Below are positions 34,131 to 45,739 of a DNA stretch of 64,000 bases, one piece after another; the stretch's first letter is position 1, and the number at the start of each line of letters is the position of its first letter. The notes under the pieces are model-generated. The model was not told where the DNA came from. It saw nothing but the letters and a program-made list of their open reading frames with translations, and did no database searches. Source of the DNA: Gigantopelta aegis (Eukaryota > Mollusca > Gastropoda > Neomphalida > Peltospiridae); the NCBI RefSeq assembly GCF_016097555.1, contig NC_054703.1, positions 14,933,023 to 14,997,022 on the forward strand. The letters run 5' to 3'. Both the position numbers and the translations under genes were made by a program.

Positions 34131-35391
34131 TTAATTACAAACCGAGAAGCAACCAAATATCTATTGTTGCAAATAACTTTAAGAAAATTATATTATTGTT
34201 ATTAACTATGATTAAAATCAAGGCATGCACATGTGTTAGAAAATAAGTTAGTTCTGAAGGATATATGACATTTGTATGAGCCTAAACCACATCCGTTGAC
34301 AGACTACTGTACATCAATTATACCTTCACCTGACTTTGAGATAGACATTCGTGACATCTTGAACTGGACCCGACAACCAGATCCCTGACCAATAAGACTG
34401 AAATAACGGTACAGAAAGGCAATGGCCTACGATGGAAGGAAGAGCTGCCGTAGTCAGCAGAAGATTACAAGACATGTAGTGTGTCTTCACTGGACAAGGG
34501 GGGGGGGGGGGGGGATTGTTAGCGTATAGATATTGTTTCATGACATTCATGGAATCATCCACTATTTTGCCAAATCCACATTCGTCTCTGCATTGTGCAG
34601 AGATACGGCCATGATCACGTATTACGGTTTTATCGTTCAAATTCAGTAACATTTGTTTTAATATTAAGATTACAGTAATTACATAATATGTGTAATTACC
34701 ATTAATCAGTTAATTTACGTCACTCGTATGATGATTACCTGACACAGCAATAAGACACATTTAAAGTTGATGTTTAGTCTGACGTTTGGAAACCCATTTG
34801 TATTAATGTTATTGTCGTGGATTCCCCTAGCTGCATTGCTAATATTTGTTATATAAACGTATGATTTTTTACTAAGCATTAGAACCTTTAGGAATGCCCG
34901 AGGTGAACATAAACCCACTGTTCTGATGAGATAAATAGTATAGGTAATTGTAGGAGAAGTGCCTTAGGCGCACACATACCAATTGTTCTAAAGCAATATG
35001 TAATTTGTGTAATTGTGATAGAACCATCAGTGAGTGTATGTTAGTATGTTAGTATACATGTCCCTGTTCTGAAATCCTGGAATATATTTCACAATGGAAG
35101 TCTTAGGTCATTTTAACTGTTTAATAACTATCCATGATGGCGTTGAAATAACATCTAAGAAACTATGAAACTGTGATAATGATAATGAGAATAAAGAATA
35201 AAGTATAATAAAATTATGCATCTTAATTCCAGCGCTGAACATGGATGCCAAGTCATGCCATTGCATTGCATTCTACCCCTTTCATGTTTGTTTTCTCGTC
35301 ATGTCTCATCGCCCTATGATGTAACTGGTGGCATGCATATGGCAAAATGGTGTAAATTAAAAAACATTAAATGAGTGTTTTTCGTTGCTAG
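34131..35391. other. Intron or intergenic; short inverted similarity to 38090-38160
   Basis: Near 34555-34605 TTGTGCAGAGATAC and flanking sequence matches the reverse complement of 38095-38160, both able to encode ISAQ-R-E--FGK-like peptides. A run of about 16 G lies near 34499. No gene is called. Confidence 0.4.
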
Positions 35392-35559
35392 AATACGGTC
35401 CCTGTCTGAGTACTCGAGTACTCTTGGAGACCCTAATGTGGACTGTTATTTTGTAGAGGATGGGGGCGATGGGCGATCTTTTGGTCCTCTTCTGGTATTC
35501 ATCATAGTCTGTCTTCTCTTCCTCCTGTTGATCATCATCACCATCGTCTTATGTTGGAG
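35392..35559 (+). CDS. Transmembrane exon
   Basis: A 168-nt exon between TTTTCGTTGCTAG and GGAG|GTAAGT, phase 2-2. About 32 residues of acidic ectodomain (SEYSSTLGDPNVDCYFVEDG) are followed by a roughly 22-residue hydrophobic helix (LLVFIIVCLLFLLLIIITIV) and then CWR, a stop-transfer end. Both splice sites are near consensus. It joins in phase to the basic exon at 36974, giving a juxtamembrane R-R-C-R-R-R run, typical of a type I membrane protein. No homolog in block A was found. The protein family is not recognised; an EGF-type receptor is a reasonable guess. Confidence 0.7.
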
Positions 35560-35869
35560 GTAAGTATAATTAACATTTCACTGAATACTGGCAAACAATC
35601 TCATTGCCAGACCCACGGGGCAAGTGGAATATAACGGTTGGGCAAGCGATGTGTACGATCTAGCTTGCCCATTGGCAAGTGAACTATTAAATAATTAAAT
35701 TTCCTATAGAGTAACGAAATTTATTTGTAAAATATTATGATTCAATAACAATGTTTCACCTATTTCTGTATCTGCCAGTGTCTTCAAACTGAATAGCTGA
35801 AAAATTACGATAGGTAACGAATGAGTTAGTATTAGAGTTATTTATTTTAACTGCGTTTTCGTTTATCGG
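35560..35869. other. Intron
   Basis: Between the transmembrane exon and the 53-bp array; a small hairpin GGGCAAGC...GCTTGCCC lies near 35640-35670. Confidence 0.5.
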
Positions 35870-36960
35870 ACTGTAATACGCGATTGATCTGTGTTCTAAC
35901 AAAAAAAAGGATTATTCCAAATCAAAAATGGGGCATTAATCTGTGCTGTAAAAGAAAACCAGGAATATTCCAAGTCGGTAATGGAGAACTGATCTCTGTT
36001 CTAACAGAAAACCAGGAATATTCCAACGCAGTAATAAGGTATTGACATGTCTTCTAATAAACAACCAGGAATATTCTTGATGTGTTCTAACAGAAAACCA
36101 GGAATATTCTAACTCAGAAATAAGGTATTGATCGGTCTTCTAATAAAAAACCAGGTATATTCTTGATGTGCTCTAACAGAAAACCAGGAATATTCCAAGT
36201 CTGTTATAGGGTATTGATCTGTGTTCTAACAGAAGACCAAGAATATTCCAAGCCTGTTATAGGGTATTGATCTGTGTTCTAACAGAAGACCAAGAATATT
36301 CCAAGTTTGTTATAGGGTATTGATCTGTGTTCTAACAGAAGACCAAGAATATTCCAAGTCTGTTATAGGGTATTGATCTGTGTTCTAACAGAAGACCAAG
36401 AATATTCCAAGTCTGTAATAGGGTATTGATATGTGTTCTAACAGAACACCAGGAATATTCCAAGTCTGTTATAGGGTATTGATCTGTGTTCTAACAGAAG
36501 ACCAAGAATATTCCAAGTCTGTTATAGGGTATTGATCTGTGTTCTAACAGTAGACCAAGAATATTCCAAGTCTGTTATAGGGTATTGATCTGTGTTCTAA
36601 CAGAAGACCAAGAATATTCCAAGTCTGTTATAGGGTATTGATCTGTGTTCTAACAGTAGACCAAGAATATTCCAAGTCTGTTATAGGGTATTGATCTGTG
36701 TTCTAACAGAAGACGAAGAATATTCCAAGTCTGTTATAGGGTATTGATCTGTGTTCTAACAGAAGACTAAGAATATTCCAAGTCTGTTATAGGGTATTGA
36801 TCTGTGTTCTAACAGAAGACCAAGAATATTCCAAGTCTGTAATAGGGTATTGATATGTGTTCTAACAGAACACCAGGAATATTCCAAGTCTGTTATAGGG
36901 TATTTATCTGTGTTCTAACAGAAGACTAAGACTATTCCAAGTCAGTAATAGTGTATTATC
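35870..36960. repeat. 53-bp minisatellite, block B, about 21 copies
   Basis: Unit GAATATTCCAAGTCTGTTAT plus AGGGTATTGATCTGTGTTCT plus AACAGAAGACCAA. Every unit contains TGTGTTCTAACAG, close to the real acceptor TGTGTTCTCACAG that ends the array at 36973. The array is therefore built from the 3' end of this intron. Confidence 0.95.
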
Positions 36961-36973
36961 TGTGTTCTCACAG

Positions 36974-37075
36974 ACGATGTCGACGACGACCTGAACCTGT
37001 GGACAAAACCTTGGTTCCAGAAATGATAGAACCGCCTGCAATCGGCCTGTCCAATCTGTCATTTGATGTTTCAAG
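36974..37075 (+). CDS. 102-nt basic/Pro-rich cytoplasmic exon, block B
   Basis: Acceptor GTGTTCTCACAG, donor TTTCAAG|GTAAAT, phase 2-2. Peptide: CRRRPEPVDKTLVPEMIEPP then AIGLSNLSFDVSR. It joins in phase to the transmembrane exon upstream and to the 42892 exon downstream. The C-terminal half is shared with 4472-4537. An unstructured cytoplasmic segment is likely. No known signalling motif is evident. Confidence 0.65.
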
Positions 37076-37084
37076 GTAAATCCT

Positions 37085-37532
37085 GCTGGTACAATTAACA
37101 CCACTACAACCACCACCACAACTACCAGTATCACCACTACTACCAGTACCACCATTACTACTACTACTACAACCACCACCACAACTACCAGTATCACCAC
37201 TACTACTACTACTACAACTACAACCACCACCACAACTACCAGTATCACCACTACTACTACTACTACTATTACTACTACTACTACTACTACTACCAGTATC
37301 ACCACTACTACTACTACTACTACTACTACCAGTATCACCACTACTACTACTATTACTACTACTACCATCACTACTACCACTATTACTATTATCGACACAA
37401 CTATTAGTACAACTACTACCGTCACTACTACCACTACTACTATTATCGACACAACTATTACTACAACTACTACCACTACCATCACAACTACCAGTATGAC
37501 TAGCACTATTACTACTACCATCAATTCTACTA

Positions 37533-37563
<31 letters not shown>

Positions 37564-37905
37564 CAACATCACTGTTATTATTACTACTACTTCTACTACT
37601 ACCACTAGTATGCCTACTACTGCACTGCTACTACCACTGTTATTATTACCACCACTTCTACTACTACTACTACTACTAATAAATCTACTACTGCTACTAC
37701 TATCACACCACCACCACCACTATTACTGTTACTACTACTACTACTACTACCACTACTACTACTACAATAAATGCATATCTATTATTGGAACCTTTTATAT
37801 TGTTTATTATGATTATTATTTTATTATGATGATGACGATGACGATGACGACGATGATGATGATTATTATTATTATTGTTATTATTATTATTATTATTATT
37901 ATAAA
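37085..37905. repeat. (ACT)n/(ACC)n tract, then (ATT)n/(GAT)n
   Basis: Triplet repeats directly after the splice donor, as in block A, with a 60-bp unit of CACCACAACTACCAGTATCA type locally repeated. Confidence 0.9.
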
Positions 37906-38462
37906 AGGGGATTAGGGAAATCTGGGGCACATATACCCTGGAGCCGAGTACCACTTCCCTCTCCTTTCCATCTCACCTCCAACGTCCCTGACTATAGTAT
38001 AATCTCATATGTTTCTAAGAAGTCTGCAATTCTAATCTGACTGACAGACCCACAGACGTTTTGACAAATCTAAACAACAAAACCGTACTCACATATCAAT
38101 ACTGTATCTCTGCACAACGCAGAATCGAATGGGCATTTGGCAAATACTGGATCCAGGAATCTCTATGAAGTGCCTCATCCATAGGAGGGCAGCCACTCCC
38201 AAGGACAATACAATGTAATCCTTCCTCCACCGCTAATAAGAGGACAGCAGCTCCAAGACTAGATTACTGAATTTAAACAACACAGAAGATAGCTTACTGG
38301 AATAAATATAGCTGTGATGAAATGTGCTTAGTGATGATGTCATGTGTTCATGCAAAATGTACATAATAAACTGACGACCGGTGGGAAGCGTTATGAGTAT
38401 TGTCACCACATCTTTCAAGTCTGCCATTGACTAATCATTGAATTAATACAATTGAATTGAAT
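37906..38462. other. Intron, mostly unique
   Basis: No block A counterpart was seen. Short inverted similarity to 34555-34605 near 38095. Confidence 0.4.
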
Positions 38463-38526
38463 TAATACACCAATACTAATGCTACGACCACAGGTACTAT
38501 TACCTATAGCACTACTGCTGTTGTTG

Positions 38527-38568
<42 letters not shown>

Positions 38569-38760
38569 ATACAACCACTTCTACTATGAATACTATCACC
38601 AGTACTATTACTATTATCACTACTACTATCATCACTAGCACTACTAGTACCACTAATAAAGCTAGTCTCACTACCACCACTAATACTACTATCACTACTA
38701 TTTTATTGATAGTGCTACTGCTACTACTATTACTACTACCACAACTATTACTTCTGGAAC
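38463..38760. repeat. (ACT)n tract, block B second
   Basis: Interrupted ACT/ACC triplets leading into the spacer shared with block A. Confidence 0.9.
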
Positions 38761-38990
38761 TGAACCCTATACCACCCACCCTCCCCCTCCCGTTTTGCAT
38801 CTCACGTCCATAGATTTATATTATGACAAAAGCTGATGAAGCTTTCTATTGATAGACTATTCATCAACCACCCAAACCTGGATCAGGATTCCATGAAATA
38901 GTGGAATGAACATTATATACATGTTTAAGACATATTGAAATATGAACATATAACTGGTTTCTCTGGTTGCTGGCATCTTTTGACGCCTGT
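38761..38990. repeat. Spacer duplicated in block A (5141-5344)
   Basis: Counterpart of 5141-5344; same order and orientation. Confidence 0.85.
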
Positions 38991-38994
38991 ATAT

Positions 38995-40080
38995 GTGATG
39001 CATGTATACCCTGTCATGATCACATCCAGTGCGTGTGATAGATGTGTGCCCTCTCATGAACACATCCAGTACGTGTGATAGATTTATGCCCTCTCATGAA
39101 CACATCCAGTAAGTGTGATAGATATATGCCCTCTCATGAACACATCCAGTAAGTGTGCTAAATGTATACCCTCTCGTGAACACATCCAGTAAGTGTGCTA
39201 GATGTATGGCCTCTCATGAACACATTCAGTAAGTGTGACACATGTATGCCCTCTCATGAACACATCCAGGAAGTGTGATAAATGTATACCCTCTCGTGAA
39301 CACATCCAGTAAGTGTGCTAGATGTATGCCTCTCATGAACACATCCAGTAAGTGTGCTAGATGTATGCCTCTCATGAACACATTCAGTAAGTGTGCTAGA
39401 TGTATGCCCACTCATGAACACATCCAGTAAGTGTGCTAGATGTATGCCCTCTCATGAACACATCCAGTAAGTGTGCTAGATGTATGCCCACTCATGAACA
39501 CATACAGTAAGTGTGCTAGATGTATGCCTCTCATGAACACATCTAGTAAGTGTGCTAGATGTATGCCTCTCATGAACACATCCAGTAAGTGTGCTAGATG
39601 TATGTCCTCTCATGAACACATCTGGTAAGTGCTAGATGTATACCCTCTCATGAACACATCCAGTATGTGTGATAGATGTATGCCCTCTCGTAAACACATC
39701 CAGTACGTGTGATAGATATATGCCCTCTCATGAACATATCCAATACGTGTGATAGATGTATGCCCTCTCGTGAACACATCCAGTACGTGTGATAGATGTA
39801 TGCCCTCTCGTGAACACATCCAGTACGTGTGATGGATATATGCCCTCTCGTGAACACATCCAGTACTTGTGATAGATATATGCCCTCTCGCGAACACATC
39901 CAGTACGTGTGATAGATATATGCCCACTCATGAACACATCCAGTACGTGTGATACATGTGTGCCCTCTCATGAACACATCCAGTATGTGTGATAGATATA
40001 TACCCTCTCATGAACACACCCAGTACGTGTGATAGATATATGCCCTCTCATGAACACACCCAGTACGTGTGATAGATATA
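38995..40080. repeat. 40-bp minisatellite, block B, about 27 copies
   Basis: Same unit as 5345-5690. A subset at 39180-39620 uses AAGTGTGCTAGATG in place of ACGTGTGATAGATG, so two sub-blocks expanded separately. Confidence 0.95.
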
Positions 40081-40084
40081 TTAC

Positions 40085-40286
40085 AGGTAAGCAACCTGTA
40101 CCTGTTGTTAATAAGAACTCCTCTTCCGAACATTTAATTTGTTTGCAGACCCATAATAACAAAGTGCTTTACAAAGCCAAGACGGTGGTCGGTGTTCTCA
40201 TGAATATGGATCAAAACTACACAAAAATCGTTCACAAACGGCTGTCAAATATTAGATACAATATAGACGGAAAGATGTCCGAATAA
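40085..40286 (+). CDS. THNNKV exon, block B, stop-containing
   Basis: After an acceptor-like ATATATTACAG the frame (phase 1) gives KQPVPVVNKNSSSEHLICLQ, THNNKVLYKAKTVVGVLMNM and DQNYTKIVHKRLSNIRYNID, ending GKMSE. TAA is followed within 10 nt by AATAAA. Comparison with block A shows most changes at third codon positions, evidence of past selection on this frame. The phase does not fit the exon at 36974, so it belongs either to a variant with another linking exon or to a different gene. Family not recognised. Confidence 0.55.
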
Positions 40287-41790
40287 TTCATAATAAATGT
40301 ATTTGTTGTCATGTGCTAGAAAAGATGGCAATTTATCAGTATTATGATTATGTGATATAAGATGAGAGAGATACAGAGAACGTTACTCCTCGTATGTTCA
40401 CTGCATGTAAATGGTTTACAAGACTGTACTATTATGACAAAGTAAGCTTATTACTATTTATGCTTATGATTTATAAGTCTATTTAAATATTGGAATAACT
40501 ATGTTTATTATACTCAACAAAATTAATTAAAGTCACAAACCCTGGTTTGAACTCGTGAAAATGGACTCCATAAACCTGTAACACATTTAGATAAAGTTAC
40601 AACAGAGTGAAACAAGAGTCTGTGACGTTGACATTGAGGAAATACCCTTACAAATAGACTAGAGCTCGACTCTAACCGGTACTTCTCAGAAGTAAAATAT
40701 GAAAAATTAATTTCGTCGTATTAAAAACACCAGAAAGACCAGAAATAGTTTCTGCGGAAATAGATCATATAAACAATAAAATCTACATTTCTTGATGTCT
40801 GATTTCAATTATTAAAAAATGGCTCTAATAGTGCAAAATACGCTATAGTGTTCTGAAACTTGGGTACGTCGCTTCAAGGGTCGGTACACTTTTGGTAGTT
40901 ATTTGCTAGTGTTACATTAATTTTTTATCATAAATTACTTCCAAAGATTGTTTCAGTATAACATGATTCGTGATGTATGCTAAATTCTTGCACAGTGGAT
41001 TTTTCATGCATTTATTATTCTACCAAATTATGCATTACTTTACGATTTGTTGCCCGGTGCTTCTTTGTAACGAAATGTTTCATTTTATTCCCTCTAAATT
41101 GTTTAAATCATTAAGTTTAAGTATAAATCGCCTTACAACGAAACAAGCTGTTTGTTTTGTTTTTGTTTGTTTGTTTGTTTGTTTTTGTGTTCTGGGGGAT
41201 ATTGTTTTTGTTTTGTTTGTTTGGTTGGGGGGGGGGGGGGGGGGGGGGGGATTTTTGTGTTATTTATTTTATATATTAAAAAAAAAAAACTAAAAATATT
41301 TACTGGTCCTTAATTAATTTTGTTATACATATGTTTTATGCAGATGATATGGTATTGTTGGGATAGTTGGTAAGAAATGACGATAAAACATGCATAATAC
41401 ATTATGAGCAAGATTGTTATATTTGGAGAGATAATGAAGGATTAGAAGAGAGTATTTTACATGGGTATAATCAAGCATTAAATATCAAGGTATTTGGTTT
41501 GACAAACTTAATTTATGAAAAAAGGAATTTAAAACTAAAAGCCAGAAAAGCGATATTCTACATACATCTTTTTTAAAATATGTAACATTGCCAAGTGAAC
41601 ATCAAATAAAGTTATCTAACGTAATATCCGAAATATTTAAATGTTATTGTTTTGTTTTTGTTTTTGGCTTTTCGATACATCTGCAACTAATTCTCTTCAT
41701 ATTTAGGCCCGACACGCTGGGGTAGAGCACACAGTCCACGTACGTGCAATAAGTGATTAATTAGACATAGTAAGCAAAATTCGCTTTGAA
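40287..41790. repeat. Segment duplicated in block A (10937-12200)
   Basis: Counterpart of 10937-12200; contains the 24-G run at 41227-41250 and the open frame at 41367-41576 that is partly shared with block A. Confidence 0.75.
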
Positions 41791-41807
41791 GATATTATTG
41801 ATAGCAC

Positions 41808-41952
41808 TCGTACTACTACTACCACTACCGCTACCGCTACCACTATCACTACCACTACTACTACTACTACTACTACTAGTACTACTACTACCACTACCAC
41901 TACTACTACTACTACTACTGCTACTACTACTACTACTATCACTACTACTATA

Positions 41953-41987
<35 letters not shown>

Positions 41988-42214
41988 TGCTGCTACTACT
42001 ACTACTACTGCCCTACTAATACTACGACTACTGCCCTACTAATACTACGACTACTGCTATACTACTACTATTACTACTACTATCACTACTACTACTATCA
42101 CTATTACTAGTAGTGCTATTACTACTTCTGCTACTACTACTACTAGTCTACTGCTACTATTATTTGAGAGCAAAATGCACTTCGAAGATATTATTGATAG
42201 CACTCATACTACTA

Positions 42215-42285
<71 letters not shown>

Positions 42286-42400
42286 TATACTACTACTACT
42301 ACTACTATACTACTACTACTACTATACTACTACTACTACTACTATACTACTACTACTACTACTATACTACTACTACTACTATACTAATACTACTGCTATA
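41808..42400. repeat. (ACT)n tracts
   Basis: Two triplet tracts separated by a duplicated junction: TTCGCTTTGAAGATATTATT at 41780 and CACTTCGAAGATATTATT at 42178. Confidence 0.9.
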
Positions 42401-42429
42401 CAAATTGTTAGTTGTTTGCTGTATATTAA

Positions 42430-42891
42430 ATATATATTAAAATAACGCACAAAATTATTTATTGTAAAGTCCTTTTTCCCTGTTTGTTTAAATATCAAAA
42501 TTGCCCCAGTAATTGTTCTGTCCCAGGTTGGACTACTGGCATCCGGTGGCCGAACCTGGGATAGACATGCTCGAAACCTTCGTGGTATAGGAGCATGTAA
42601 ATACTTTATTGATTGATAGTGGGCACATCTTTGTGCACATTCAGACGTGCCTTTGTTTCCGCAAGCTCTACAAAGGATTTTGTCATCTGCACTTAAACAC
42701 GCTGTAAAGTGGCAATCCTCCTACAGACGGATTTGGAACCATAGTATATCGATGTTAACACCAGATCTCCGTAGTCAAAGAATCTACTAAACAAGTCTGC
42801 ATATTCTGTTGATTCTTTATCAATACATCATGTTCCAGTGTGTTTGTTTTTGTTTGTTTTGTTTTGTTTGCATTTTGTTGTGTTTTTCTAG
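42430..42891. repeat. Intron duplicated at 17641-17955
   Basis: Homologous from about 42600 on. A short inverted pair TCCCAGGTT...AACCTGGGA lies near 42528-42563. Confidence 0.8.
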
Positions 42892-42969
42892 AAGCAAACG
42901 ACGAGCATCTAGGTCATCTTCCAGGGAAGGGCGGAGACCCAGCACTTCAAAGAGAGGGAGTATAGATAA
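42892..42969 (+). CDS. 78-nt basic Ser/Arg-rich exon, block B
   Basis: Acceptor GTTTTTCTAG, donor GATAA|GTATGT, phase 2-2. Peptide SKRRASRSSSREGRRPSTSK then RGSID. It joins in phase after the exon at 36974. It matches the start of the block A terminal exon (17956), but here a donor replaces the continuation, so it is an internal version. RxxS-type sites suggest a phosphorylatable cytoplasmic tail (inference). Confidence 0.6.
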
Positions 42970-43340
42970 GTATGTATTGGTTTTGGTGGTTTTTTTACAT
43001 ACATTCACTGTATTAAGAAAATTGCCATTGGTACTATTTGTTTGTTTTTTATTGTAAAACAACATAAAACATTTCTTCTTTAACATTTGGTAAATGGGGT
43101 CATTGACCGAACACAACACACCCAGTTAGAAGGTTGGGTTCATAACAGACTACATCACTTTAAGAACTATTCATCATGGGGGGGGGTCATGACGTCAGCG
43201 ATTTCATCACCTTCCATCATCCACTACTGCGCAGTTTGTCGGCCGACTTGGGTGATGCCATAGCGACATCGATATACCCTATATACCAGGTATTACTACT
43301 ACTGATTACACTTAGTGACCTAAATACATTTTGAAGCCAT
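42970..43340. repeat. Intron duplicated at 17130-17404
   Basis: Follows the exon at 42892 and is homologous to 17130-17404. Confidence 0.75.
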
Positions 43341-43379
43341 TATTAATAGCACTCATAATATAACAACTACTACTGCTAC

Positions 43380-43406
43380 TCCTAAAAAAACGACAATTAG
43401 TACTAG

Positions 43407-43438
<32 letters not shown>

Positions 43439-44409
43439 ATACTACTACTTATACTACTACTACTATACTACCACATACTACTACTACAGTACTACTATTA
43501 CTATTACTACTACTACTGCTATTAATACTACTACTATAACACTACTACCACTACTATAGTACTACTACAGTACCACTATTGCTACCACTACTAACACTAC
43601 TATGCTACTACTACTACTATTAACACCATTACTATACTACTACTACCACCACTACTGTAGTCCTACTACTACTACTACTACCATTACTATATTATTACTA
43701 CTACCACCAATATACAACTACTACTACTACTATAACACTACTACCACTACTATACTGCTACTGCTACTGCCACTAATACAGTACCACAACTACTACTACC
43801 ACTACTAGTACTACTACCACTTCTATAATATTACTGCTACTATCACTACTATACTACTACTGCCACTAATACAGTACCACAACTACTACTGCCACTACTA
43901 GTACTACTACCACTTCTATAATATTACTGCTACTATCACTACTATACTACTACTGCCACTAATACAGTACCACAACTACTACTACCACTACTAGTACTAC
44001 TACCACTTCTATAATATTACTGCTACTATCACTACTATACTACTACTGCCACTTCTATAATATTACTGCTACTATCACTACTATACTACTACTGCCACTT
44101 CTATAATATTACTGCTACTATCACTACTATACTACTACTGCCACTTCTATAATATTACTGCTACTATCACTACTATACTACTGCTGCTGCTGCTATTAAC
44201 ACTGCTACTATCACTACTATACTACTGCTGCTGCTGCTATTAACACTGCTACTATCACTACTATACTACTGCTGCTGCTGCTATTAACACTGCTACTATC
44301 ACTACTATACTACTATACTACTGCTGCTGCTGCTATTAACACTGCTACTATCACTACTATACTACTGCTGCTGCTGCTGCTATTAACACTGCTACTATCA
44401 CTACTATAC
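43380..44409. repeat. ACT-rich satellite with higher-order units, running into a gap
   Basis: Plain ACT triplets give way to a unit of about 97 bp (CCACTTCTATAATATTACTG...) at 43800-44165. A unit of about 45 bp (CTGCTGCTGCTATTAACACT...) follows, repeated about six times to 44409. Confidence 0.9.
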
Positions 44410-44609
44410 NNNNNNNNNNNNNNNNNNNNNNNNNNNNNNNNNNNNNNNNNNNNNNNNNNNNNNNNNNNNNNNNNNNNNNNNNNNNNNNNNNNNNNNNNNN
44501 NNNNNNNNNNNNNNNNNNNNNNNNNNNNNNNNNNNNNNNNNNNNNNNNNNNNNNNNNNNNNNNNNNNNNNNNNNNNNNNNNNNNNNNNNNNNNNNNNNNN
44601 NNNNNNNNN
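44410..44609. other. Assembly gap (200 N)
   Basis: Exactly 200 N, in the middle of the ACT satellite; true size unknown. Confidence 1.
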
Positions 44610-44829
44610 CATAAAGTTAATAATTTTGGTTTGGTTTTTTTTTTTTTTTTTTTTAGTCTGAAATTGAATATAATAATAACATTTTTCTATTAATTTGGTC
44701 ACGAATTAATCTTAATGGGACGAGAAGGAAGAGAAGAGAGAGAAGGAGAGAGAAGAAGAAGAAGAGGAAGAGAGAGAGAGAGAGGGATAGTGATACAGAC
44801 AGAACACATAGATTTGAGGACACAAATAC

Positions 44830-44938
44830 CACATTGAGTCCTGTACAGTTACCAGTAACAGTTACATAGATTCACATCCAGTATTTGCAGTTCCCACCAG
44901 GTGGGTAAAAAAATTTGACAAACTAAAGAACCAGTTAT
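44830..44938 (-). pseudogene. Degraded EGF-like exon
   Basis: Recognisable as the 93-nt cassette (GGAACTGCAAATACTGGATG intact, acceptor TGTGTTACAG intact), but it holds several single-base insertions and about 109 nt in all, destroying the frame. It lies within 330 bp of the gap, so sequencing error is as likely as decay. Confidence 0.65.
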
Positions 44939-45039
44939 CTGTAACACAAATATAATATGTGAAGGCCATGGAGATATTACATATGTTAGTTATTTTTCCC
45001 AGTCTGAATTTCAAAAAAATCGATAATTCACTTTCAGTA

Positions 45040-45140
45040 TCAATTAAAGAAGAGAGAGAGAGAGAGAGAGAGGGGGAGAGAGAAGAGAGAGAGAGGAGAG
45101 AGCGAGAGGAGAAGAGAGAGAGAGAGAGGAGAGCAGTAGT
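45040..45140. repeat. (GA)n tract
   Basis: Interrupted GAGA repeats between EGF cassettes. Confidence 0.9.
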
Positions 45141-45226
45141 GTGCTATATGGGATGTGCAGATATATTGCATTACAGACAGAATAGAGGTAGGGAGAATGA
45201 CACATAGATTTGAGACACTAACATAC

Positions 45227-45319
45227 CACATTGAGGTCCTGTCCAGTTCCCAATACAGTTACATATATCACATCCAGTATTTGCAGTTCCACCATTTTGA
45301 CAAATTAAAGAACAGTTAT
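45227..45319 (-). CDS. EGF-like exon, 93 nt
   Basis: On the minus strand: acceptor TTTGTGTTACAG, donor TGTG|GTATGT, phase 1-1. It encodes NCSLICQNGGTANTGCDICN then CIGNWTGPQC. Cysteines fit C-x3-C-x9-C-x2-C-x-C-x8-C. It is near-identical to 53647-53739 and 54087-54179. The same intron sequence lies upstream of each (TTAAATCGTGACTAAATTAA). A disulfide-bonded extracellular module of a tandem EGF-like protein is implied. Confidence 0.8.
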
Positions 45320-45426
45320 CTGTAACACAAATATAATTGTGAGGCATGAGTTATATGTTGTTGTTTTTTAAGTCTGAATTCAATATATTAATTACATTTT
45401 CATATTAATTTAGTCACGATTTAATC

Positions 45427-45455
45427 TTAATGGACAGACACACAGACAGAGAAAT

Positions 45456-45531
<76 letters not shown>

Positions 45532-45612
45532 CACACAGAGAGACAGAGACAGAGAGAGAAAGAGAGAGAGAGAGAGAGTGACAGATACAGAGAGAGACAG
45601 AGAGGGAGAGAT
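45427..45612. repeat. (GA)n/(CAGA)n tract
   Basis: GAGA repeats with ACAGAG units; Ser/Leu and Arg/Glu frames here are artefacts. Confidence 0.9.
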
Positions 45613-45641
45613 AGACAGATAGGGAGTAGACACTAACATAC

Positions 45642-45725
45642 CACATTGAAGTCCTGTCCAGTTTCCAATACAGTTACATGCATCACATCCAGTATTTGCA
45701 GTTCCACCATTTTCACAAATTAAAG
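45642..45725 (-). pseudogene. EGF-like exon lacking its acceptor
   Basis: The donor end (TGTG|GTATGT) and most of the module are intact. The 5' part runs directly into the intron sequence (CATTAAGATTAAATC), so the acceptor and first Cys are deleted. It cannot be spliced as an EGF exon. Confidence 0.75.
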
Positions 45726-45739
45726 ATTTAATCTTAATG

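Noticed and set aside
28725..35559. Direct splice of the plus-strand EGF exon to the transmembrane exon
   Set aside because: The EGF exon ends in phase 1 and the transmembrane exon starts in phase 2, so a linking exon would be required and none was seen.
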